From Mesocentrotus franciscanus (Eukaryota; Echinodermata; Echinoidea; Camarodonta; Strongylocentrotidae), in the NCBI GenBank assembly GCA_037976565.1, contig CP137683.1, positions 8,934,976 through 8,998,975 on the forward strand: DNA of 64,000 bases, read 5' to 3'. The stretch's first letter is position 1. Each line of letters begins with the position of its first letter. Below the pieces are notes generated by a model that was not told the origin of the DNA, searched no databases, and saw only the letters and a program-made list of their open reading frames with translations. The position numbers were made by a program, and so were the translations under genes. Below are positions 1-11,196 of this stretch, piece after piece.

Positions 1-139
1 TTGTTGGCCTATGATACTGAAACTTGAAATTTCTATTGGCATTGTTTAATATTTTCCTTTCTTGCGATAATTGCCCTCTATTTTATTGATTACTTTATGA
101 CTTGGAGGTAATTGATTTGGGATTGGACGTTATGATTAC

Positions 140-375
140 ACACTTAAAGGGAAAGTCCAACTTGATATTAAGTTGGCCCTTGAATAAAAGCAGAAAAATG
201 AGAGAAACAAATTAGTGAAAGTTTGAGCAATATCCTAATGAAAATAGGACAGTTATGACTTGTGGAAGTTGTCATCACTGAGACACCAATTTAATTGGCA
301 ACACTGTGACGTAACTTGCGAGCTTCTCTCAAATTTCTCTGTACAGAAAATTTCATAAAATTCATTTGTTTCAGA
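140..375 (-). repeat. Dispersed repeat, related to the element at 31255-31640
   Basis: This stretch resembles, in reverse orientation, the element at 31255-31640 and 41756-42141. Shared pieces include the GGGAAAGTCCAACTTG end, the words around AAAAGCAGAAAAATGAGAG and GTGAAAGTTTGAGCAATATC, and the GCGAGCTTCTCTC block. There is no coding signal. It is probably a non-autonomous mobile element of unknown class. Positions 1-139 hold nothing recognisable. Confidence 0.6.
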
Positions 376-449
376 CAGGGGTTGTATAAAACATATTTGC
401 AATAATTATATTTAGGGTGAATGTATGATTGAAATGTATGATTGAACAG

Positions 450-1345
450 TATACGTCCAGCAATGAACGTATACACGAGGGGCAGAGGCGGTGGACCGGG
501 GGGCAAGGGGCACAGTGCCCCCAACACTTCAAGTGCCCCCAAAGTGCCCCTTTTTACACAGGAAAAGCGCCCCCTGTTACTTCTGATAAGTGCTCTCTTC
601 CTTTGTAATAAGTGCCCCTTCCCCTTCTGATAAGTGCCCTTTTTATTTTAACACGTGCTTGCTTTTTCTTTCTTATAAATGCATCTTTCCTGTTCCATAT
701 GAGCACTTTCCCCTTCTCATAAATGCCCCTCTTCACATCTCTAATTAATGCCCTTACTGAAATCTGATATGTGCCCCTTTTCCATCGTATTAAGTACCCC
801 TTCCCATTCTCAGTGAGTTCCCCTTTTCAGGTACAAGAACCTCCCCTTACCACCTCTGATAAGTGCCCAATCACGTCTTGTAATTGCCCTTTTTCCTATC
901 TGGGAGGTTCCACTTTTATTTTGAAAAGTGCCTATTTTCCTTAGTATGATAAGTGCCCCTTTTATTTTGACACTTGCCCCCTTATCCTTTCTGAAAAGTG
1001 TCGTTTTCCTTCTGATAATTACCTCTTTTCCTTTTTAATAAGAGCGCCTTCCATTTCTCATGAATGCCCTTTTTACGTTTGATAAATGCCCCTATCTGAT
1101 AGGTGCCCCTTTTCCGTTGTAATTAGTGCCCCTTTTCTATTCTCATAAGTGACTTTTTTCATCTCTAGTGAGTGCCCCTTTTCAGATGCGAGAAGTGCCC
1201 TATTCTCACATCTGATAATTTGCCCTTTTTACCTTGACACGTGCTCCTTTTATTTTCAAGTACGTATCCGTTATTCCTTTGGATAAGTGCCTCCTTTCCT
1301 TCACCATAAAAGGAGCCCCTAATTTAAAGCGACTAAGAACGACTT
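450..1345. repeat. Degenerate GTGCCCC minisatellite
   Basis: Irregular repetition of a motif like TGATAAGTGCCCCTTTTCC, spaced roughly 25-45 bases apart, fills this stretch. It is preceded by a C/G-rich lead-in containing GGGGCACAGTGCCCCC. Shorter versions of the same array, with the same kind of lead-in, occur at 33235-33420 and 43737-43925, so this is a dispersed repeat family. ORFs across it are chance read-through of low-complexity sequence. Confidence 0.75.
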
Positions 1346-1964
1346 TTTTCTTTAACTTTTCCCAAGGCTCGCTCGCATTCATAATTTATTTAATTATATG
1401 TGTCTTATTAAAGGTCTGTTCACTCTTCCATGATAAGATTGCGCCATTGGGATTATTATTACCTTTTTATGAGATGACAAATTTTCCCACTGCGATCTAA
1501 AAGAAACCTTTAAAATTGTGTTCGCTCGCGCGTAAATTCATATTCAGATCATCGCACCTAACTGCAAAGTATGATGTAAAGAGAGAAACAAATATTGAAA
1601 ATATAAAATCACAATGTATGGATATAATATAAACGAATGTCAAAAATTGTATATTTGCACTTTGAGGTTTCCCTTTGTAGGTGCCCCCTTTTTCCCCAGG
1701 AAAATGTCCTTTTTTGGTGCCCCCTGCCGAGGGGGTTGCGGTGCGATGCGGTCTCGCAAAAACGAAGATGGCATATTGAAGAGAAGGAAAGTGCGAGTCA
1801 CGTATCTTCGAATAGGTATAATCGAGCCAGTGGCGTAATGAACAAAACAGTTTGGGGGGGGGGGCTGGCAGACAAAAAATCCGCATCACCCACTCTTACA
1901 TGCAGGCCCCGCTGAACGTTTTTCAAAGAGGATGGGGGTAAAGTATTTACGATCAGGTAGAGCG
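1346..1964. other. Non-coding stretch with a small GTGCCCC remnant
   Basis: There is no supported gene. A short GTGCCCC-rich patch at about 1665-1735 looks like a remnant of the upstream minisatellite family. The overlapping short ORFs have no recognisable protein similarity. Confidence 0.5.
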
Positions 1965-3165
1965 TAGTGTAAATTGGCGTGGGGTCTAGGGGCATTTAGT
2001 TACGGTCCAGATGAGCATATTTTGATACCTTTTTCATGACACTGGCAGGTCACTAATTGGCGTGGGGTCCAGGGGGCTGAGCCCCCTGAAACTCAGGGAT
2101 TTGAGGCATTTTATAACGGTCAGATGAACATATTTTGATACCCTATTTGTGACACTGGCAGGTCACTAATTGGCGTGGGGTCGAGGGGGCGGAGCCCGGA
2201 AGCTCAGGGTTTAGGGGCTTAGGCCCCTGGTGGGGTCGAGGGGCGGAGCCTCCGGAAGCTCAGGGTTTTAGGCATTTAATTACGGTCAGATGAGCATATT
2301 TTGATACCCTATTTGTGACACTGGCAGGTCACTAATTGGCGTGGGGTCCAGGGGGCGGAGCCCCCGGAAGCTCAGGGGTTTTAGGCAATAAATTACTGTC
2401 AGATGAGTATCCAGGGACCTGACTTAGGGCCATTGGTTGGGTCCAGGGGACAGAGCCCCTGGAAGCTCAGGGTTTTAGGCGTTTAATTACGGTCAGATTA
2501 TCATATTTTGATACCTTATTTGTGACAGTGGCAGGACACTAATTGGCTTGAGTCCAGGGGGCGGGGTCCAGGGGCGGAGCCCCAGAAGCTCAGGGGTTTA
2601 AGGCATTTTATAACGGTCAGATAAGCATTCAGGGGCCCGCCTTAGGGCCCAAGGTGGGGTCCAGAGGGCAGAGCCCCTAGAAGTTCAGGGGTTTCATGCA
2701 TTTTATAACGGTCAGATAAGCATTCATTCAGGGGCCGCCTTAAGGCCCCTGGTGGGTTCGAGGGGGCAGAGCCTTCGGAAGTTCAGGGGTGTTAGGCATT
2801 TAATTACGGTCAGATTAGCATTTTTAATACCTTATTTGTGACACTGGCAGGACACTAATTGGCGTGGGGTCCAGTTGCGGAGCCCCCAGAAGCTCGGGGT
2901 TTTAGGCATTAAATTACCGTTAGATGAGCATCCAGGGGCCTGCCTTAGGGCCTTAGGTGGAATCCAGGGGACAGAGCCCCCGGAAGCTCAGGGGTTTTAG
3001 GCATTTTATAACGGTCAGATAAGCATTCAGGGGCCCGCCTTAAGGCCCCTGGTCGGTTCGACGGGGCTGAGCCACGAGAAGTTCTGGGGTTTTAGGCATT
3101 TAATTACGGTCAGATGAGCATATTTTGATACCTCATTATTTTGTGTCACTGGCAGGTCACTATTC
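1965..3165. repeat. Satellite, roughly 100-130 bp monomers
   Basis: About ten diverged head-to-tail monomers can be followed by eye. Recurring words are ATTGGCGTGGGGTCCAGG, GCGGAGCCCC, GAAGCTCAGGGG, TTTTAGGCATT, TAACGGTCAGAT and GACACTGGCAGG. Some monomers use GCATTCAGGGGCCCGCCTTA instead of the ATATTTTGATACC half, so at least two monomer subtypes alternate. A lone GACACTGGCAGGACACTAATTG word reappears at about 4290. Confidence 0.85.
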
Positions 3166-3924
3166 TTTCTTTTCTCTCTTTCTTTCTATTTCTCTTTAGC
3201 AGGGGCGGATCTAGCTTTTTGCTAAGGGAGGGGGGCGGTTTGACCAAATGACAATGCGGAGCATCGTCCACGAGCCGCGTAGCGGCGAAGCGATTTTGGG
3301 GGGCTATTTTGAACCCCCGGCCCGTAAGCGATGTTTTCCTGGCATCTACTAACACAATGGAGACCACAAAAGCAGTGCTTGATAACGTCTTTTTAAATCA
3401 AGTAACAGCTAAAACAATTTGACCCAATGACGATGCGGAGCATCGTCCACCAGCCGCGTAGCGGCGAGGCGATCGATTTTGGGGGGCTATTTCGAACACC
3501 ATAAGTGATGCGGAGCATCATCCGCGAGCCGCGTAGCGGAGAGGCCATTTGGGGGGGGGGCTATTTTGAACCCTCGTAAGTGATGTTTTCCTGGCATCTA
3601 CTAACACAATGGAGGCCATAAAGCAGTGCACGATAACGTCTTTGAAAATCAAGTAACAGTTTAAACAGTTTGACCCAATGACGATGAGGAGCATCGTCCA
3701 CAAGCCGCGTAGCGGCGAGGCGATTTTTGGGGGCTATTTTGAACTACCGTAAGTGATGAGGAGCATCATCCACAAGCCGCGTAGCAGCGAGGCGATTTTT
3801 TTTTTTTTTTTTTTGGGGCTATTTTGAACCCCTGGCCCGTAAGTGATGTTTTCCTGGCATCTACTAACACATTGGAGACCATAAAAGCAGTGCATGATAA
3901 CGTCTTGTTAAATCAAGTAACAGT
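3166..3924. repeat. Tandem repeat, three main units of about 180-250 bp
   Basis: Units begin near 3239, 3418 and 3668 with TTTGACCCAATGACGATG and contain the near-palindrome GCGGAGCATCGTCC, the block AGCCGCGTAGCGGCGAGGCG, and the tail GATGTTTTCCTGGCATCTAC followed by AAATCAAGTAACAG. The second unit has an internal partial duplication. The left edge has CAGGGGCGGATCTAGC, a motif often seen at ends of invertebrate DNA elements; a related edge on the other strand lies at about 35920. Confidence 0.8.
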
Positions 3925-4045
3925 TTAATACACAGTTATATCCAGAGTTATCATGTGTTTGGTTAAGTTACCAGATGAGTTGAATATCTTCTCACAATAT
4001 TTGCACTTGAAAGGTTTCTCTCCAGTGTGCGTTCTTTCTTTCTTT
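3925..4045 (-). pseudogene. C2H2 zinc-finger gene fragment
   Basis: On the minus strand this reads [15 protein letters not shown] and continues [13 protein letters not shown], then MITLDITVY and a stop at 3925-3927. It shows the classic inter-finger linker TGEKPF, a C-x2-C pair and the first zinc-binding His after 12 residues. The second His at the expected H-x3-H position is missing, which fits a small deletion. There is no flanking finger array. Upstream on this strand the frame runs into a purine tract. It is a degenerate piece of a C2H2 (KRAB-free type) DNA-binding protein gene stranded among satellites, not a functional gene. Confidence 0.75.
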
Positions 4046-4299
4046 TTTCCCCCTTTTTTTTGGGCGGCCCAAGGGGGGGGAGGGTTCTGCGGGCCCTGCT
4101 ATGTAAGCCTCTAAATAAGCATATTTCTTGCCTGACTGTAAATTTAGGAATTTGTATTTTTCCAACAAACGCATAAAAAAGTATAATTTAATAAAAGTGG
4201 GAAAAATCTCGGATTATTATGTCATTTCAGCAACATTTGTAAATCACCGGTATCGAATTAGAAATGATCCACGTTTGAATTTTATTGTGACACTGGCAG

Positions 4300-4915
4300 G
4301 ACACTAATTGCCCCCCATCGGTACGCCTGTGGCCCCCAAACTACACCTTGTTGGCGGGAAAATCGCAAATGACCTCCCTACCTATCTTCTTTCTCTCTTT
4401 CTTTACCTTTTCCTCCCCCTTCCCTTTCCCTTCCCTTCCTTCTCTCTCTTTTAGGTTTGCTAGAGGGAGGCAAGGGCCTTTCGCCCCGATCCACATGTTG
4501 TTGGCGGGATTAAACGCAACTGATCTCCCTTCTTTTCACCCTTTCTTTTCTTCTTCCTTTTTTGTTCACTTTGAGCTCTCCTCTTCCTTTCCCTTCTCTC
4601 TTTTTTTGGCGGCAGCGGGGTGAGAGGCAAGGGCCTTTGGCCCCACCCCGCCGATCCACAACTTGTTGGCGGGAAAATTGCAATTGATATATCCCCCTTT
4701 TCTTTTCTTTCTCTTTTTTTCCTTCCCTTTATCTCCTCTTTTCCTTTTTTCTTTCTCTCTCTCTCTCTTTTTTCTTTTTTTTGGGGGGCAAGGCCCGCTC
4801 GCCCTGATCCGCACCTGTGGAACATTCCCTCCGGAAATGACCCTCCTCGCCGCATCCAAAACAAACCCTGAGCGCAGGCGACTGCGCATTCCCCCGCGTA
4901 CTGCCTAGAGCTGCC
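4300..4915. repeat. Pyrimidine-rich tandem repeat
   Basis: Three or so units carry the word CTTGTTGGCGGGAAAAT near 4346, 4498 and 4663, each followed by a long CT-rich run and then GGCAAGGGCC. The strand bias makes long spurious ORFs rich in Phe/Ser/Pro or Lys/Glu/Arg on opposite strands. Confidence 0.75.
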
Positions 4916-4959
4916 GCGATATAAGCTCTACTCTAGGCCGGACATACGGGTATCCATCC

Positions 4960-5256
4960 CAGGTCGAAAAACCAGTTGAAACCAGTAGGCAACTGGTCAA
5001 CTGGTACCAGTTCAAACCAGTAGTCAACTGGTACCAGTTCAAACCAGTATATTCAACTGGTTTTTAATATGGAAATTGAGACAACGCTATCTGAGACCAG
5101 TTGACAAACCAGTTGAAAAACCAGTAGATTTACCAGTTGATATACCAGTTGATATTTCCATTTGATTTACCAGTTGAAAACCAGTAGATTTACCAGTTGA
5201 TATACCAGTTGATATTTCCAGTTGATTTACCAGTTGAGACCAGTAATCAACAGATA
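4960..5256 (-). repeat. ACCAGTT satellite, left arm of an inverted array
   Basis: Repeats of roughly 10-13 bases centred on ACCAGTTGA and AAACCAGTAG. This is the reverse complement of the AACTGGT repeats at 5655-6550. A longer unit, TTTACCAGTTGATATACCAG, recurs at about 5130 and 5190. Confidence 0.9.
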
Positions 5257-5654
5257 TTGTGATAATCAATAATCAATATTGGCATCTGGCCACCAACAGG
5301 ACCATAATATATAAACTCTTGCAATTACCCCATCACAGAGATCATTTGAGGTTGATTACAGTCTACAAAGATAAGTCTCATTCCATTTTAGAAATTTGGA
5401 ACTCGTACCATAGATATATACAAAATTATACAATTTGTTTCCTGGTTAGTAATTATATGTATCAATATATCTATTTTTACGTTTTAAATTAGATGAAAAA
5501 CATGATCAAACATATATATTATATTTGTCAATGATTGACTAAGAAATTAACAATCACAAAATTAATGTGCATTGTCACATTAGCTTGATATATCATGATA
5601 ATTATATTTTCTGTGAAAATATGCAAATTAATCATGAATATGCACAAGATACAA
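5257..5654. other. AT-rich spacer between inverted satellite arms
   Basis: About 400 bases of AT-rich, non-repetitive DNA separate the two oppositely oriented arms. It contains the short ORF 5259-5492, with no recognisable product. Nothing else is seen. Confidence 0.6.
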
Positions 5655-6550
5655 TGAACTGGTTTTTGAACTGGTAAAGCAACTGGTATTCTACTGGTCA
5701 ACTGGTAATCATCTACTGGTTTTCAACTGGTAAATCAACTGGTATATCATCTAACAGTTTCAACTGGTAAAGCAACTGGTAATCATCTCATGGTTTTCAA
5801 TTGGTAAATCAACTGGTTTTCAACTGGTAATCATCTACTGGTTTTCAACTTGTAAATCAACTGGTAAATCAACTGGTAATATCAACTGGTCTCAGATGTC
5901 AACTGGTATTTCTACTGGTTTTCAACTGGTAATCATCTACTGGTTTTCAGCTGTTAAATCAACTGGTAAATCAACTGGTAATATCAACTGGTCTCAGATG
6001 TCAACTGGTATTTCTACTGGTTTTCAACTGGTAAATCAACTGGTAAATCAACTGGTAATCATCAACTGGTAAATCAACTGGTAAATCAACTGGTAATATC
6101 AACTGGTCTCAGATGTCAACTGGTATTTCTACTGGTTTTCAGCTGGTAAATCAACTGGTAAATCAACTGGTAATATCAACTGGTCTCAGATGTCAACTGG
6201 TATTTTTACTGGTTTTCAACTGGTAATCATCAACTGGTAAATCAACTGGTAAATCAACTGGTAATATCTACTGGTCTCAGATGTCAACTGGTATTTCTAC
6301 TGGTTTTCAACTGGTAAATCAACTGGTAATCATCTACTGGTTTTCAACTGGTAAATCAACTGGTAAATCAACTGGTAATATCAACTGGTCTCAGATGTCA
6401 ACTGGTATTTCTACTGGTTTCCAAATTGTATCAACTGGTATTAACTGGTACCAGTTGAGACCAGTTGAGACCAGTTCAAACCAGTACATACCAGTTGGAA
6501 ATCCTTACTGGTTTCAACTGGTATCAACTGGAATTTCGACCTGGGCAGCT
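5655..6550 (+). repeat. AACTGGT satellite, right arm of an inverted array
   Basis: Short repeats of about 10-13 bases (AACTGGTAAATC, ACTGGTTTTC) are organised into a higher-order unit marked by GGTCTCAGATGTCAACTGG. That marker appears near 5891, 5993, 6108, 6184, 6276 and 6390, at spacings of about 76-115 bases. The last 110 bases switch to mixed orientation (ACCAGTTGAGACC and back), making short local palindromes such as CTGGTACCAG. Confidence 0.9.
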
Positions 6551-7865
6551 GTTTTTTGAACCAGACTATATCACTACGCCCAACCCCCCAATCTTGCCCA
6601 CTGTTCCTTATTAATTAAACCCCTTAACCCTAATAAGGCCGGGGGCCATCATGGCCCCCTCCGCGATTTTTCTGATTGTTCGGGAACGCATACGGATGAC
6701 GCCCCGCCGCTTCATGACTTTATTCTTTCGAGTCTTGCGCATCTTTTAAAACAATTTTTTTGAAAATCGGACCTACCGTTACAAAGTCACGTGACCTTTT
6801 GTCTTTACATGTCGGCCCGAAAATCGCTCATTTTCGTGATTTGTGTACAAAACATATGGAAATATCATTTTTCCTAAGAAGAGATAAAACATTGGTTATT
6901 TGGTCTTGTTTAAAGTTTAGGTGTTTGTTTTGGGGGTCAAAATAGTTAAATTATAGTTAGAAATGAAATAAAACAACAAAAACAATGAAATACATAAGTT
7001 AAAAAAACAATGAAATACATAAGAAATTATCAAAACAAGAGATAACATAAGAAATAACCTAGCTTTCCAAATTTTTTTCGTATTATTATTCCAAATGGTC
7101 TAACAAATATATGTAGTGGTAAAGAAAGCTTAAATATGAAGAATATATGATTTATGGGTAAAAATATGAATTTTTTGACCTTATTTGCATAATTCACCAT
7201 AAATATGCAAATGAGTAATTTTTTCAAAAAATGAAATTGCTATATTATTCTATACACTTCACTTGACATGCATGCAAATTTTCGCGGCGATCGGCCGTTT
7301 CACGGCCGAGATCTTAAGGGGGGGCCATAGTGGCCCCGGCCGTATTAAGAACTCAAATAGCCCGGCCTTATTAGGGTTAAAACGAAGTAGGTAATAAACA
7401 CTCCTTTTGTATCCCCTTAACCCCCCTTCCTGGACCCCTCCCCCCACCCCCCTAGCCCCTAATCTTCCAGGCTACATGACTATGCCTTCCCTCTTTTCAT
7501 CACCCTTAAACAATACTGCCCTCTGTTCATTAATAATAAAACCCTTAAAACAAGTAGGTAATATACACTCCTTTATATCCCCTTACCCCGACCCCCTCCC
7601 GAGCCCCTAATCATCCAGACTACATCACTACGCCCAACCCCCAATCTTGCCCACTGTTCCTTATTAATTAAACCCCTTAAAACGAAGTAGGTAATAAACA
7701 CTCCTTTTTATCCCCTTAACGCCCCTTCCGGACACCTCCCCCACCACCCCCACCACTCTAGCCCCTAATCATCCAGTCTACATGACTATGCCTTCCCTCT
7801 TTTCATCACCCTTAAACAATACTGCCCTCTGTTCATTAATAATAAAAACCCTTAGATTCAATAAC
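6551..7865. repeat. C-rich tandem repeat family hosting a TTAA element
   Basis: Outside the MITE at 6628-7376, this is a repeat with the words CTACATCACTACGCCCAAC, TTCCTTATTAATTAAACCCC, CGAAGTAGGTAATAAACACTC and CTAGCCCCTAATCATCCAG. A second subtype reads ATGACTATGCCTTCCCTC with CTGCCCTCTGTTCATTAATA. Subtypes alternate near 7480, 7620 and 7780. Confidence 0.8.
6628..7376. mobile_element. piggyBac-type MITE (749 bp), TTAA target duplication
   Basis: Terminal inverted repeats are perfect for 16 bp: CCCTAATAAGGCCGGG at 6628-6643 and its reverse complement at 7361-7376. Both ends abut TTAA (6624-6627 and 7377-7380). The unoccupied version of the same site is present at 7677-7680: the flanks TTATTAATTAAACCCC and AACGAAGTAGGTAATAAAC are directly joined there through a single TTAA. 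TTAA specificity and CCC-starting ends are hallmarks of the piggyBac superfamily. There is no transposase ORF, so the element is non-autonomous. Just inside each end lies GGGGCCAT-type palindromic sequence. Confidence 0.85.
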
Positions 7866-7895
7866 CAGTGTGTCACTTTAAAATCCGCCTGTGCG

Positions 7896-8123
7896 CGCCC
7901 ATGTGCACGGCCGTATGACACAACGTATGTATTATATGCATGTAGAGCTGTTAACTGAAGTTAGAAACCCAAAATAATAAAACACACTAAAGTATAGGAT
8001 AACCGAACTCGCCCATGTGCACGGCCGTATGACACAACGTATGTATTATATGCATGTAGAGCTGTTAACTGAAGTTAGAAACCCAAAATAATAAAACACA
8101 CTAAAGTATAGGATAACCGAACT
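7896..8123. repeat. Direct tandem duplication, 2 x 114 bp
   Basis: The unit beginning CGCCCATGTGCACGGCCG and ending AGGATAACCGAACT is present twice (7896-8009 and 8010-8123), with essentially no differences between copies, indicating a recent duplication. Confidence 0.92.
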
Positions 8124-8995
8124 TTCAACTTTGTTTGGGTGACATTTCCGAGCATCCGAATGCTTCCGAAGACGTTGCTTCCAAGACCTATGATGCCGAA
8201 GATGACGTTCTGTGTGACGTCACAGGTCTACTAAATAAAATAATAAAATTCACTTTTTGGCTCAGATATATACTGTTTCGTATGTTTTTCAGCGTTTTAA
8301 CCCTCTTGAAACCATTCTAAGGCGTTCCATGCGATACAATGTCAAAATGTTGGCTACAACATACATATCTGGGGCATTTTAGGTCATTACCTGGTATTTT
8401 ACTACGAAAGTAATTAAGAGTGTTCCGTTAAAGCCCTAGTCGTGTGGTGCGCCACCTACCGGTGGTTCCGGGAACATTGCGTCCAGACTTTTCGCTAAAC
8501 TGGATATACGGTTATCTACTAGTACTAGTATTACTGTTAGTGGACACCAAGGCCCATATAAAAAAAGAAAATTTTGCTCTTCCTGGCTATTTGGGAATGT
8601 GTCAGTTTGCAACAGAAATGGAGAACCGCGCATTTTGTTGAAAATCATGTGATATATCACGAACATTTATAAATCACTTGTATGGAATTGAAAATAAGTC
8701 ATGGTTTAATTTTATTTGGGGGCTAGCGCCCCCAAGCCCCCACCAGTACGCCAGTGAATCGAGCCCAAATCGAACGCCGCTTATATACAAATGGATTTCA
8801 ATCTAAATCATGCATGAATGGACAAATAAAAAGTTTGCATGAATTTTCATCATTATGAATAATACACCTGTCCAAAAACTGCATGTGCTTCAAAAGTTTA
8901 AAATTTCGACTCGCTTTGAATAGCAAAGTAACTAGTAAACAAAGAATGGAAGAAGAACATCCGACCCCCTTCCTCCGATATATACCCTCAGGGCC
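8124..8995. other. No gene recognised
   Basis: Short ORFs only. A GGGGGCTAGCGCCCCC palindrome lies near 8718. No splice-compatible exon or known protein motif was found. Confidence 0.5.
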
Positions 8996-9009
8996 AGGGG
9001 AACCCAAAG

Positions 9010-9315
9010 TCGTATCAGGACAAATGGACAATTACCCCCTGACAAAATCACCCCCGGAAAATTACCCCCGAGGACAATTGTACCACCCCGAGGACAATTA
9101 CCCCCCTGTGGAAGTCCACCCTGATAATAAGTTGGTTTTAAATAAAAGATGATTTTTTTTTTTTTTCCGGAGTAATTGTTCTCAGGAGGTAAGTGTCCAC
9201 GGGGCCTGACGGGGGGAGGGGTAATATTGTCCTAGGGGGTAATTTTCCAGGGGGTATTTGTCCTCGGGGCTGGTTGTCCTCGCGGGGGTAATTTTCCGGG
9301 GGTTAATTGTCCTAG
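9010..9315. repeat. Imperfect fold-back of AATTACCCCC / GGGGGTAATT repeats
   Basis: The left half (about 9010-9115) repeats GGACAATTACCCCC and AAAATTACCCCCGAGG. The right half (about 9165-9310) carries reverse complements such as GGGGGTAATTTTCC and TTGTCCTCGGGG. The two face each other across a spacer with a poly-T tract. This gives a G-rich/C-rich hairpin-prone block. Confidence 0.75.
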
Positions 9316-9622
9316 AATCCCTCGACTCTTGTCTGCCCCCCGTCCCACCCTATAACACAAACACACAGACACACCCACACTAAGGTTCAGATCCTTTTAC
9401 TTTATGTAAAAAATAAATAAAATAAAAAATAATTAAAAAAATGTCCATAAACATATATATTTCTTCACCAGCGCAACATGGACATATTTTTCATCCATAC
9501 CAAGTACATGTACCGGTACGCAGTTATCACAATAACGTTTTGTTTCTTACACATGCCTTACTACATTACGGGATTATATGACAGAGTGAATGGAAAGGAG
9601 TAATGTCACGTTTTCGCTACCG

Positions 9623-10122
9623 NNNNNNNNNNNNNNNNNNNNNNNNNNNNNNNNNNNNNNNNNNNNNNNNNNNNNNNNNNNNNNNNNNNNNNNNNNNNNN
9701 NNNNNNNNNNNNNNNNNNNNNNNNNNNNNNNNNNNNNNNNNNNNNNNNNNNNNNNNNNNNNNNNNNNNNNNNNNNNNNNNNNNNNNNNNNNNNNNNNNNN
9801 NNNNNNNNNNNNNNNNNNNNNNNNNNNNNNNNNNNNNNNNNNNNNNNNNNNNNNNNNNNNNNNNNNNNNNNNNNNNNNNNNNNNNNNNNNNNNNNNNNNN
9901 NNNNNNNNNNNNNNNNNNNNNNNNNNNNNNNNNNNNNNNNNNNNNNNNNNNNNNNNNNNNNNNNNNNNNNNNNNNNNNNNNNNNNNNNNNNNNNNNNNNN
10001 NNNNNNNNNNNNNNNNNNNNNNNNNNNNNNNNNNNNNNNNNNNNNNNNNNNNNNNNNNNNNNNNNNNNNNNNNNNNNNNNNNNNNNNNNNNNNNNNNNNN
10101 NNNNNNNNNNNNNNNNNNNNNN
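9623..10122. other. Assembly gap (500 N)
   Basis: Exactly 500 ambiguous bases, the same length as the gap at 35325-35824, so it is a fixed-size scaffold placeholder and not a measured distance. Confidence 0.99.
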
Positions 10123-10285
10123 AATGATGTATTAAGATATGAACTGATGAATGAAGTACTGATGAACTGATAGATTGAACTGATGTGAAATGAACTGAAT
10201 TGATGAGCTAAACTGATGAACTGATGAATGAACTGATAGATTGAACTGTGACCTGAACTGAAGTGATAACTTAACTGATGAACAA
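10123..10285. repeat. Simple repeat (GAACTGAT-like)
   Basis: Imperfect repetition of GAACTGATGAATGA-type words runs right up to the gap edge. The repeat probably caused the contig to end here. Confidence 0.85.
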
Positions 10286-11196
10286 AATATTGAGAAATGA
10301 TTATGATCAAAATCATGATCATAATGAAATTTAATGAAAATATAGATATAGAGAAGGAGAGAGGGAGACGAGTTATTGACATGTAAAAATACATGAGCTG
10401 GACCGAGGGAAGAAAGAGGAATCAGAATGCATACACTTTGAAGGAGAGGATAGTATAAGGAAACATGGTAGGGGTGAAATAAGAATACAAAGGGCAAAAT
10501 GAAGAGCTAGAGGAAATTAAAGAAAATTACAATAGATATCGGAGGGAGAACGAGAACCAGAGGCGGGAAAGGGAGAGGGTGAGAGAGTATACAATGAGAG
10601 GCAGAGACAGAGGGAGCTAGGCAGAGCAAGAGAGGGAGACAGAGATAGGGAGAGAGTGAAAGAGTAGAGAGAGATGCAATGAGAGAGCAAGAGAAGGATA
10701 GAGGGCAGATCAAGAGAGGGGAAGGGAAACAGAGCAGAGAGAGAGAGAGAGCAAGAGAAAGAGATGCAATGGAGAACGATGCATTTAATATTTCCAGCAT
10801 AAATAGAATTGAATATTTACTATATTATAGAGAAAGAGAGAAGTTATAGACATGTAAACAATTCTATGTCCACGGGAGAGACGTAAACATTGCATATACC
10901 TGGGCTGAATAACTGGAAAGTATAAACGTCTGGGAAGGAGACTAAACATCAGAAAATGGGATGATTTGATATATTCCAACAGAGTTGGGAGATTAACCCT
11001 ATAGGTTTAATACACGACAAGGAATCAGATTTCCCATAGGGTTGTACTCAAACGATTGACATTCTTCTCCCATAGATATAACACGCAAAATTAGGCATTT
11101 TATTACATTGTTTGTGATTGTATATGATAATATGTTATAATAGTCGAAGAAGATCATAAAATCAAATTTAAAACGACGGCAAAAAAAAAAAAAAAA

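Noticed and set aside
4460..4908. Lys/Glu/Arg-rich and Phe/Ser-rich ORFs
   Set aside because: Strand-biased pyrimidine repeats; the frames overlap on both strands.
6281..6559. ORF with repeated STGISTGFQLVNQ
   Set aside because: Translation of the AACTGGT satellite, not a repeat protein: no start context, and the frame drifts with unit length.
8135..8320. 61-residue ORF starting MGDISEHPNASEDV
   Set aside because: Looks protein-like at first, but it turns into AT-rich read-through, has no homologous copy in the window and no splice support.
9590..10394. Long ORFs spanning N
   Set aside because: They run through the 500-N gap and are artefacts.
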